A stretch of DNA of 64,000 bases from DATCJA01 sp963734635 (GTDB taxonomy: Bacteria; Acidobacteriota; Vicinamibacteria; Vicinamibacterales; UBA2999). Position 1 is the stretch's first letter; every line of letters starts with the position of its first letter. This document shows positions 37,055 to 44,383 of the stretch, piece by piece. Position numbers and translations under genes: made by a program. The stretch is from the NCBI GenBank assembly GCA_963734635.1, contig CAVTIA010000011.1, positions 186,001-250,000 of the forward strand, read 5' to 3'. The notes below the pieces were generated by a model. That model was not told the DNA's origin and made no database searches. It was given only the letters and a program-made list of their open reading frames with translations.

Positions 37055-39301
37055 CTACTCTATCCGAGCAAGCCGTTCGGCGTCGCCCTGTCGCGGGAAT
37101 GACAGCCACGTCTGCGGCGTTCGCTTGCCAACGCCGGGACGGCTGTAGTCGCAGACACCGTCCGGAAATATCTCTCGCAGGCTTACCAGTTGGGCATCGG
37201 TAAGCGTCACCTTGTAATCCGCGCGATCGACAGGCTTCAGCTCGCACTTCAGTCTGTCTTGCGTGAGCGGCGATCCGGCGACAAGCCGTGGATTGGCAGC
37301 AACCGGGAACATCACCTGACACCGCGAAGGGTCAGTTACCGGGTCCAAGGTGGCCAGGTAGCAGGTATCCACCAGGTTGCTCGGCTTGTTGCGGACGACC
37401 TTGTCCAGCGCGCTTCGCGCCGGCGCCGTATCCCGGGCAATGTTCCTCAGCCACTCGTCCATCGCGTCGAGGACGTACCGCTGCGCAGGCTGAATCGGTG
37501 TCCCTGGTGCATAGATACGGAAGACCTGGTTTCCCGCGTGTCCATTCGCGGCAATCAGCCGCGCGCGACTGATATAACTCGCCACGATATCGTGCACATC
37601 GTCGTCACCGTCGGTGTATGGACGAACGTCGATGATGGGAATCATGCTCAACCCGCGGCTTGCATCGTTGAGGCGCCCCGTTTCATACGCGATCCGCAGC
37701 GCCTCAGGGTCGCCAACGGTTCGACTGGACACCACGTTACCGTCGATGTCGTGCCCGCCGACGCGTCGATTCAAATCCTGGAACTGATCGAAGCTGATTT
37801 TTGCTTCATTGAGCGCGCCCAGCCCGTACTGGACGCCGACGTTGTCGAACGGCCTGCGCGCGAAACCCGATCGCGGATCTCGGCCGTACACGTTGATCAT
37901 GTTGTCCTGATACGTACAGCGGGCGCCTGTGCGGTTCGTCTTTGGGTCGTAAATCGCAGCGGCCGGAAGCGCGTCGGGATCACAGTTGGTTGCCCGCAGA
38001 TTCGGATACTGTGTGCCGTTCCGTTTGCAGTATGCGTACGAGGCGTGCCCGGTCACCGCCGCTTTCTGTTCGTCGGTCCACGGCAGGATCGACGATGTGA
38101 AGGCGCGGTCGAGCAGCTCGCAGTCGGACAGCGGATCGAGGAACGTGATGTTGTCCGCGAAGCTGGCCGTCGGGATGATCCCATCGAGGAGGCCCGGGTA
38201 GTTGTTGGCGATCAGGTGCTGCTGCATCGAACCACCCGAACGCCCGCTGCCAATCGTGTAACGGGGCAGGCCGAATCGCTCGATGAAGTGCTCCTTCACC
38301 ATCATCATGGTTTCGGCGGAAATGAGATCGGCACACGATGTGCCGAACACGTTCAGAGATCCGCCGGCAACCGCATAGCCGCGCGCGAGCGCGTAATCGC
38401 CAACCTGCGACTCTTCGAGATAGCTCCTGTTCGCCGTCAGCCCACCGATCGAGCGACCCTGGTGGTAGCCCGCCCTGCATCCGCCACCGAAGCTGTAGAG
38501 CAGCCGCCCGTTCCAGCCAGGCGACGCCGTCCATGGATCCGGCAGCGGGGTCCCGGGGTCGTGGAGGAACGCAATCACATACACAGCGCGGTTGATGGTG
38601 CCCATCTCGCGTCGGACGATGTACGGAACGGTACGGCCGTCGGTCGTCGTGGTTTGCGCGAGATCGGCCGGACGCGGTGCGTTCGGATCGAATGACTTGA
38701 ACGGATTGGGCGCGGCGCCGCCGCCACCACCTCCCCCGGGACGGGGCACGGCGGCGTCCACGGCAGCGAGAGCGGCAGCACTGTTGGTCGCGGGCGACTC
38801 GAGCTGCGGTGAAGCCATTGCGCGGACGCGATAGAAGTAGTCGACGCGCGTGCTCACGCTGCAGTTGCTGTCGAGTGCCGGCCCGAGGCCGAACGCTTCG
38901 GTCTCACAGACAAAAGGTGTCTGGTGCGGTCCCGCGATCACAGGACCGGTAATTGGATGATTGACGATCATGATCTGCGCCCGACGCTCGCCAGGCGCGC
39001 TCGCCTGAATCTGATTGGATCCGACGTTCAACCCGGTGACGAGCCCCGCAAGCGTCTGCGGCTGGATTCCGGGGCGGAACACCGCGCGCACGTCGCGGCC
39101 GTTGAGCGTCACGGCAATGCGATCGGCTGCGACATTCCGCGGCAGCGCGATCTGCACGAGCACCTCGCCCCCGCTGACCGTCTCCTGGCGCGTTGACAGC
39201 GTGCGAATTTCGAGTGATGCCGGCGCCGTCGTTTGTGCCGCCAGCGGCTGCCCGATGAGGACCACCGCCGCGACGCACAGCCTGAGCATCGTTCTTTTCA
39301 T
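37055..39301 (-). CDS. DUF6351 family secreted protein, probable alpha/beta hydrolase
   Basis: A 748-residue exported protein: signal peptide ending PLAAQ near residue 21, an N-terminal beta-sandwich (SLEIRTLSTRQETVSGGEVLVQI, LNGRDVRAVF, GLVTGLNVGSNQIQ, then NHPITGPVIAGPHQTPFVC), a Pro/Gly-rich hinge near residues 180-200 and a catalytic half. The latter has YSFGGGCRAGYHQG, the nucleophile elbow GSGRSGGSMQQ near residue 360 and a C-terminal DGDDDVHD in which Asp and His could complete a triad. The family has no assigned activity; esterase or tannase-like activity is inferred. Many Cys pairs suggest disulfides. The long upstream extension of the frame is not coding. Confidence 0.82.
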   Translation of the reverse strand: MKRTMLRLCVAAVVLIGQPLAAQTTAPASLEIRTLSTRQETVSGGEVLVQIALPRNVAADRIAVTLNGRDVRAVFRPGIQPQTLAGLVTGLNVGSNQIQASAPGERRAQIMIVNHPITGPVIAGPHQTPFVCETEAFGLGPALDSNCSVSTRVDYFYRVRAMASPQLESPATNSAAALAAVDAAVPRPGGGGGGGAAPNPFKSFDPNAPRPADLAQTTTTDGRTVPYIVRREMGTINRAVYVIAFLHDPGTPLPDPWTASPGWNGRLLYSFGGGCRAGYHQGRSIGGLTANRSYLEESQVGDYALARGYAVAGGSLNVFGTSCADLISAETMMMVKEHFIERFGLPRYTIGSGRSGGSMQQHLIANNYPGLLDGIIPTASFADNITFLDPLSDCELLDRAFTSSILPWTDEQKAAVTGHASYAYCKRNGTQYPNLRATNCDPDALPAAAIYDPKTNRTGARCTYQDNMINVYGRDPRSGFARRPFDNVGVQYGLGALNEAKISFDQFQDLNRRVGGHDIDGNVVSSRTVGDPEALRIAYETGRLNDASRGLSMIPIIDVRPYTDGDDDVHDIVASYISRARLIAANGHAGNQVFRIYAPGTPIQPAQRYVLDAMDEWLRNIARDTAPARSALDKVVRNKPSNLVDTCYLATLDPVTDPSRCQVMFPVAANPRLVAGSPLTQDRLKCELKPVDRADYKVTLTDAQLVSLREIFPDGVCDYSRPGVGKRTPQTWLSFPRQGDAERLARIE

Positions 39302-39369
39302 GGGTCCCCCCCTCGCCAGTTGTTGCAATAGGCAGACGCTTGCGCGAGTGTCGGCGTTCGCAGAATGCG

Positions 39370-40233
39370 TCAGCCGCGCTCTCGAGTGACCATGTGCTGC
39401 AGATCGCGCTCGACGCATGGCAGCGGCTCTTCGAGTTCCGCCATCGGATCGGAGTTGAGCTGCCGCGTCTGCGGATTGGGCTTCCAGGGACGCATCAGCA
39501 CGGAATCGGTTACTTCCGCTTCCCACGTGAGCGTGTTGCCGACGCGACGCATGCGCTCGGTCACTCGCTTGTCCGGAGTCGTGAACCACCCGGGCCATCC
39601 AAGCCACTCGAGGCCGTTGAAATCGACCGTCGAAATGGCCAGCGTGTCGCCTTCCCACTTCCCCACTGAATGGCCAAACCAGGTGCCGATCCACTGATCC
39701 TCAGGCGGATGGGAGCGTCCGTCGATGTAAATGCGGCGCTGATGGAGTGGATACAAGAAAACCATCTGCTTGTCGTTCTGCAGAATCTCCTGAGGCAGAC
39801 CTATGCGCGGCACGCCGGCGGGCATGCACTGGAATGTCGGATCGGGGGCGAGCTGGGAATGCCCGTGGACATCATTGAACATCACCCGGTCCCAGTACTC
39901 GGGCTTGTACCAAGGTTTGTTCTCTCGCGCGAACATGCGCATCCGAATCCCGGGGTCGCGTTCGAAGTCCACCGGATTTCCGGTTCTTGTGTTGTCGGAC
40001 GTCGTGCGGTAGTTCCCCGTCTTCGGGTCGAACGCGTCGGGAAGCTCGCCACGGCGCTGGGTGGCCACCCAGATGCCGCTGAAGTCCGGGACTCCATTCC
40101 TGCGGGGCGTCTGAACGTTGCTCTCACCCTGCCGGCCGGCGCCGGCTTGCGCCTGTGCCGCAACATCCGCGGAAGCGATCCACAAAGCCGCAAAGATGGC
40201 GCCGACGCTGCCGATGACCAACCGCTGCTTCAT
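39370..40233 (-). CDS. Secreted protein of unknown function, VPDFSGVW family (type A)
   Basis: A 287-residue exported protein. The signal peptide ends near residue 27 (DVAAQ). The core has NGVPDFSGIWVATQRRGELP, VDFERDPGIRMRMF, FNDVHGHSQLAPDPTFQC, MPAGVPRIGLPQEILQND, YPLHQRRIYIDGRSHP, GKWEGDTLAISTVDFNGLEWLG and ERMRRVGNTLTWEAEVTDS, ending CVERDLQHMVTRERG. It is close to the copy at 33151, even sharing MKQR at the start, which suggests recent duplication. The neighbouring genes are DUF6351 downstream and DUF6152 upstream. Confidence 0.72.
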   Translation of the reverse strand: MKQRLVIGSVGAIFAALWIASADVAAQAQAGAGRQGESNVQTPRRNGVPDFSGIWVATQRRGELPDAFDPKTGNYRTTSDNTRTGNPVDFERDPGIRMRMFARENKPWYKPEYWDRVMFNDVHGHSQLAPDPTFQCMPAGVPRIGLPQEILQNDKQMVFLYPLHQRRIYIDGRSHPPEDQWIGTWFGHSVGKWEGDTLAISTVDFNGLEWLGWPGWFTTPDKRVTERMRRVGNTLTWEAEVTDSVLMRPWKPNPQTRQLNSDPMAELEEPLPCVERDLQHMVTRERG

Positions 40234-40268
40234 GACAGCAACGCTCCTTCCCGTCCGCAAGTTCCCGT

Positions 40269-40520
40269 TCAGAGTTGACCGGCCGAACCGTCGCGCCTCA
40301 TTTCTTGCCCTTGGGCGTCGTAGCAGCTGCAAGTGCGGTCGCCAGAGTCTCGAGGTGGCAGGCCGCTCGCGGTGAAACCTTGCGACCGGCACAGGTCCGC
40401 ACACACAACGCTGTCGCTCTGAGCGCCGGCGACATTCAATCCGGCGACGCGAACAATGATGATTACCGCCCAGGCTGGTTCAGTTACTCGGCGGAGCGCC
40501 TGGAGTATCCGACGCGCCAA
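40269..40520 (-). CDS. Possible small secreted cysteine-rich protein
   Basis: An 83-residue frame in the 246-base gap between the DUF6152 and VPDFSGIW genes. It has a hydrophobic run (AWAVIIIVRVAGLNVAGA) that could be a signal peptide and then a Cys-rich tail, VVCADLCRSQGF and DRTCSCYDAQG. Against it: the only start is a TTG without a ribosome site, and the first 14 codons overlap the end of the DUF6152 gene. It could be an N-terminally truncated remnant. Confidence 0.33.
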   Translation of the reverse strand: MARRILQALRRVTEPAWAVIIIVRVAGLNVAGAQSDSVVCADLCRSQGFTASGLPPRDSGDRTCSCYDAQGQEMRRDGSAGQL

Positions 40521-40893
40521 GGAAGAAGTTGCGGCCGTCCTTGAAGGTCACCGTCCGGCCGTTCGCCCGAGGTGTTCCGCTCTTGGCGCGATAGCCGTCG
40601 ACCATGACCTCGCTGCCAATCGGAAAGTCGGTCTTGCGGAGGCCACGCCGCAACAGCGCTGTCGGTCCGCCCGCTTCGATCGCCCAGTTGACGACTTTGC
40701 CGTCAGCTTCTTTGACGTCGACGTAAATCCACCCGTGCGGATTGACCCAATCCATACGAGTCAACACGCCCTGCAGCTTGACCGGCTTGTCGATATCAAA
40801 TTCCGCCGCAAAAGAATGATGTGTCTGCACCCGGATCGATGTCAGAGCGACACCACAAACCAGAATGAAAATGACCTTCGCTTTTTTGGACAT
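40480..40893 (-). CDS. DUF6152 family secreted protein (copy 2)
   Basis: A 137-residue paralogue of the protein at 35223: signal peptide ending near residue 24 (VQT), then THHSFAAEFDIDKPVKLQG, MDWVNPHGWIYVDV and a C-terminal VTFKDGRNFFLG. The His-His pair again follows the predicted cleavage site. A GGGGG ribosome site precedes ATG 40893, with a GTG one codon upstream. Function is unknown. Both DUF6152 genes in the window lie beside a cytochrome, a hydrolase or a VPDFSGVW gene, which supports a shared pathway. Confidence 0.78.
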   Translation of the reverse strand: MSKKAKVIFILVCGVALTSIRVQTHHSFAAEFDIDKPVKLQGVLTRMDWVNPHGWIYVDVKEADGKVVNWAIEAGGPTALLRRGLRKTDFPIGSEVMVDGYRAKSGTPRANGRTVTFKDGRNFFLGASDTPGAPPSN

Positions 40894-40921
40894 CACTGCG
40901 CCCCCTTTCTTCCAGCCTGAT

Positions 40922-42001
40922 CTATCGGCTCGACGTAACGACTCCCGGCGCGGAGGCCGGGTATTCCTTCGTGAACCGGTTCCGGGCGTTCGTCACGGTG
41001 AAGCTGCCGTCGTTGCGGGCGGACAGCTTGATGTAATGACCGGCATCACCGTTCCCGGTGAAATTCGCGATGAACTGCTCCGGCGAATTGACCTCTTTGC
41101 CGACGTTGTCCGAGTAATGGAGCTGCCAGAAGTCCTCGAGCCCCGGGGAGCTCTTGACAATCTGAAACGTCCCGGGCACGCCACCCTTGGTCGGGTTGTT
41201 GTTCATGACGGCGACTCGTGGCCGCACACTATGTACGAGCGCCTGTGCACCCGACCACTCGGTCCCGTGACGGCTGGTGCGGTAAACCGACACGTTACCC
41301 AGCAGGTTGGCCGGGCACACCAGCTCCATTTCCTGATTCCAGGTCAAATCTGCCAGGTCGAGATACCGAAAGCGCCCGAATTCGACGACCACGCCGATGC
41401 TTTCGGCGTTATTCGGCGTCGGGTCCTGCGCTCTGCGCTGCGCGCTCGAGCACAGCGAGTTATTGGCGCGGCGAACACCTGGAAGGGGAGCCGTCAGCAA
41501 ATCGCCGGCAGACGACACTACGTGAACCTCGAGACCTGGCACCGGAATCTTCGTCCCCGGCCTCGGAGTCACCACGTGGGAGTTTTGTCGAATCGGCACG
41601 TACGACAGATAGCCGGCCTCGCGGTTGGCGTTCTGTTCGGGGATGAACGCGCCTGGATCCAGTACGCGTCGAATAGGCACTTTGTCGGCGAGTGCAGCAA
41701 CGCCGCCTACATGGTCTCCGTGGTAATGCGACACGACGAGCGTGTCGATCCACTCGACGCCCGCGTCCTTCATCGCCGCAACGATGCGCTCGGCATCACG
41801 ACCCGGCGGATTCAGATTCCCGGCGTCGAGCAGCAGCGTCTCCTTGGTCCCAAGTATGCCGTTCACCGGAGAGATGATGAGCGTGGCCTGGCCGCCCTCG
41901 GTGTCGATGAAATAGATGTCCGTGGTGTTCTGCCCCTGCGTGCGTCCGGCGGCAGACGCGAGAAGCGCCATCGCCACGACCGGGAGCCACATCCTGCGCA
42001 T
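40922..42001 (-). CDS. Secreted metallo-beta-lactamase-fold hydrolase (ComEC-like branch)
   Basis: A 359-residue exported protein: signal peptide ending QGQ near residue 24, then IYFIDTEGGQATLI and the metal motif SHYHGDHVGG near residue 92, with LLLDAG before it and VVEFGRFRYLDLADLT and NNNP later, matching the MBL fold class that includes the soluble domain of ComEC. The HxHxDH motif is complete, so it should bind two zinc ions. The substrate is unknown; phosphodiester or ester hydrolysis is typical of this branch. TAGGAGG precedes the ATG at 42001 by 6 bases. Confidence 0.85.
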   Translation of the reverse strand: MRRMWLPVVAMALLASAAGRTQGQNTTDIYFIDTEGGQATLIISPVNGILGTKETLLLDAGNLNPPGRDAERIVAAMKDAGVEWIDTLVVSHYHGDHVGGVAALADKVPIRRVLDPGAFIPEQNANREAGYLSYVPIRQNSHVVTPRPGTKIPVPGLEVHVVSSAGDLLTAPLPGVRRANNSLCSSAQRRAQDPTPNNAESIGVVVEFGRFRYLDLADLTWNQEMELVCPANLLGNVSVYRTSRHGTEWSGAQALVHSVRPRVAVMNNNPTKGGVPGTFQIVKSSPGLEDFWQLHYSDNVGKEVNSPEQFIANFTGNGDAGHYIKLSARNDGSFTVTNARNRFTKEYPASAPGVVTSSR

Positions 42002-42011
42002 GTATGCCTCC

Positions 42012-42152
42012 TACACTAGCTGGTAGCCGGTGGTTGGTAGCCGTTCTGCTACCAGACGCGGCCCCGTGCCCACCAGCTACGACCCAAGAGCTACCGACCA
42101 TCGACTATCGACTACCGACGAGCTACCAGCTACCGACTACCACCTACCAGCT
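42012..42152. repeat. Degenerate tandem repeat of AGCTACCGACTACC units
   Basis: The spacer between the MBL gene and the propeller gene is built of imperfect 7- to 14-base units reading CTACCGA, CTACCAG and AGCTACCGACTACC, with the first part carrying the reverse-complement form GGTAGCCGGTGGTTGGTAGC. The units vary too much in length and lack distinct spacers, so this is not a CRISPR array. Confidence 0.7.
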
Positions 42153-43989
42153 AACGCGCCGCTCTCGTCTGCTGATTGGCCGTCGTCCGGAACTGGATGC
42201 GAACCACTTTGTTCGTGCGATTGTACGGCGCCCAGACGGTCGGCGGGTTCGTGCTGTTGTCCAACTGGACGTGACGGATCTCGGTGCCGCGCGTGGGCAG
42301 CGTGTACTCCGTGAACCGTTCCGTTTTCGGGTCGAATTTCGTCAGCACGTCGTGGTTCATCGTATTAATCCAGACGATGCCGTTTTTGTCCACTGCCGTC
42401 GCGTACGGCGAGCTGTACGGCGTCGGTAGCGGGTACTCCTTCACCTGATTCGTCCTGGTATCCACTCTTGCCAGCCGATCGGCCGTGTACAGTGCGACCC
42501 AAATCACATCGCCATTTGGATCGGCCGCAAGACGGCGAGGCGCTTTGTGTCCAGGCGGCGCACTGTTCTGGCTGGCTCGCACGGTTCGGCGACGCTGCCG
42601 ATCGACCTCTGTGACCTCGGCCAACGCCAGCGGGTCGAGATTGACGACGGTTACTTTGCCTGTTCGGCTGTCGATTTTCAGAAGACGATCGAGGCCGGGA
42701 TTGGTCGCCCACACATTGTCATCCCTGTCGACCGTATTGCCGTAGGTTCCCCAGCCTCCACAATCGGCGCCACACAATCCGTCCGGGGCGGGAGGTCCTT
42801 CGTAGTGTGTGTACTGGCCCGTGGCCGCATCGAGCTTGAGCACGCCGTTCAAGGATGTCGCCCACGGGTTGCCCTTCGAATCGACATCCAGGGTTCCGCC
42901 CACCGTCGCTCTCATCCCGGCTGGCCGACGGAATTCCTTGAAGTCGCCGTTGCGGATGTCGTACATGACGAAGTTGCCGTCCCCGGTCGCCCATACGCGT
43001 CCGACACCGTCGACGACGACGCTATGGGTGGCAATGGTCTTCCCGTCTTCCCCCTTGAGCGCATAATCGGTGACCTTGCCTGTCCGCGGGTCCAGTTTGG
43101 CGAGCGTGCGGTTGGGCACCAGGTCGTCTGCCATCCACACATTGCCGGCCGCGTCGAGCCACACGTCGTGGGCGGCCCGGCCGACAAAGCGCGACGGCGT
43201 ACCCATCGACCAATCGCTGCCATCGTCAAAGTGGTTGCGCCCGTCGGTACGGGGCAGGTCGTACTCGGTAATCACCACCTGTGTGGCCTCGCCCGTCGGC
43301 CGCGGGAGCAATTTCAGATCGCCGAGCTCGGTGGCGCCGCGGGCGCGGCCGAGATACTCGGACAGCTCGTTCCGATATGCCGCGATCATGGGGCTGCCCA
43401 TCCGATCGGGTGTTGGCCGCATCGCGGGAACCGGCTCTCCCGTGCTCGGGAACACCGTCATCAGATCGACGAGGACACCCCAGCCGCGTGCATCCCAGCG
43501 GTTGCCGAGCGCATGACTGGCGGTATGGCATCCGGTGCAGTTGTTCTTGTACGCGTGCACCATGCGACGATCCGCGGCTGTGCTCTGCGGCAGACTCCTG
43601 AGGAACTCGACACCGGACATCTGCTTCACAATCCGGCCGACGTCTTTGATGGGAGCCATCGTGAGGCTGCGGTTGACGCCCGTTCCTGTAAGGGCGAATT
43701 CAGACCGGGCTGCGTCGAAGCCAACTGCCTGCGCCCACAGCCTGTACTGACCGGCGTCAAGCGAGGGAAATGTGTAGTTACCCTGTCCGTCCGTAAACAC
43801 GGATGTGGTGAAACTTTTGCCCGACGCGCGCGCCGAAACGACAACGCCCTCCATCGGTGCGCCGTCTGCTGATTTGATGTTGCCCTGTATGACGGCGGCG
43901 GCCCCGGGGGACTGCGCCGGCGCCGTCCTCCCGCCCGCGGTGATCAGGATTGTGCTGAATATCAGCAGCAACCATTTCCAATTGGACAT
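42151..43989 (-). CDS. Carboxypeptidase-regulatory domain + cytochrome c + streptogramin-lyase-like propeller fusion
   Basis: A 612-residue exported protein with three parts. After the signal peptide (about 1-26), a carboxypeptidase-regulatory-like domain spans about 33-110 (IQGNIKSADGAPMEGVVVSAR, DGQGNYTFPSLDAGQYRLWAQ). A single haem motif CTGCH lies near residue 151. From about 240 to the end is a Vgb-type beta-propeller with repeated blades such as GNVWMADDLVPNRTLAKLDPRTGKVTDY, VWATNPGLDRLLKIDSRTGKVT and GIVWINTMNHDVLTKFDPKTERFTEY. Propellers of this family bind or lyse cyclic and oligomeric substrates. GGGAGG lies 4 bases before ATG 43989. A small cytochrome c gene lies 15 bases upstream. 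Confidence 0.82.
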   Translation of the reverse strand: MSNWKWLLLIFSTILITAGGRTAPAQSPGAAAVIQGNIKSADGAPMEGVVVSARASGKSFTTSVFTDGQGNYTFPSLDAGQYRLWAQAVGFDAARSEFALTGTGVNRSLTMAPIKDVGRIVKQMSGVEFLRSLPQSTAADRRMVHAYKNNCTGCHTASHALGNRWDARGWGVLVDLMTVFPSTGEPVPAMRPTPDRMGSPMIAAYRNELSEYLGRARGATELGDLKLLPRPTGEATQVVITEYDLPRTDGRNHFDDGSDWSMGTPSRFVGRAAHDVWLDAAGNVWMADDLVPNRTLAKLDPRTGKVTDYALKGEDGKTIATHSVVVDGVGRVWATGDGNFVMYDIRNGDFKEFRRPAGMRATVGGTLDVDSKGNPWATSLNGVLKLDAATGQYTHYEGPPAPDGLCGADCGGWGTYGNTVDRDDNVWATNPGLDRLLKIDSRTGKVTVVNLDPLALAEVTEVDRQRRRTVRASQNSAPPGHKAPRRLAADPNGDVIWVALYTADRLARVDTRTNQVKEYPLPTPYSSPYATAVDKNGIVWINTMNHDVLTKFDPKTERFTEYTLPTRGTEIRHVQLDNSTNPPTVWAPYNRTNKVVRIQFRTTANQQTRAAR

Positions 43990-44004
43990 TGGACCTCCCA
44001 ATCG

Positions 44005-44370
44005 TCAGAGCGCTTTGATATAGGCCATCAACTCGTCGAATTCGGCCGGCGTGAAAGTGTATTGGAAGCCGGGCATTCGCGGTGAGCCTCGTTCAATCTG
44101 CTGTCGTAGGAGCTTCTCCCGTTCTGGCGTCGCCCCCTTGAGCACACCGTTCAGCGGAGGCCCCATCGGTTGATAGACGTCGTCCTTCACGATGCGTCCC
44201 ATGTGGCATAGCGCACAGCGTTGATAGAACCACGCTTCGCCGCGAGTCACAGCCTCCTTGTTCGCAGTCCCTACCGCGGGACGCGATTGGGTTGACGCTG
44301 CCTGCTGCGCAATCGCGCAGAACGCGATGGCGGCCAACATCAACACGACACGGCGATCCCAAGTGGTCAT
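44005..44370 (-). CDS. Small periplasmic cytochrome c
   Basis: A 121-residue class I-type monohaem cytochrome. A signal peptide (about 1-27) precedes the haem motif CALCH near residue 51, and the likely axial Met lies in RMPGFQYTFTP near 99. Typical helices flank both. A ribosome site AGGA lies 8 bases upstream of ATG 44370. It is followed after 15 bases by the propeller-cytochrome gene and preceded by the TonB receptor gene (13-base gap), so all three are probably co-transcribed and it may accept electrons from the fusion protein. Confidence 0.82.
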   Translation of the reverse strand: MTTWDRRVVLMLAAIAFCAIAQQAASTQSRPAVGTANKEAVTRGEAWFYQRCALCHMGRIVKDDVYQPMGPPLNGVLKGATPEREKLLRQQIERGSPRMPGFQYTFTPAEFDELMAYIKAL

Positions 44371-44383
44371 AGTGACGTCCTGT

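Noticed and set aside
37190..38695. Plus-strand frame of 501 codons
   Set aside because: Shadow of the DUF6351 gene; no ribosome site or protein motif.
42012..42152. Possible CRISPR array
   Set aside because: Units vary in length, there are no unique spacers of constant size, and no cas gene is present.
42547..43872. Plus-strand frame of 441 codons
   Set aside because: Shadow of the propeller-cytochrome fusion gene.
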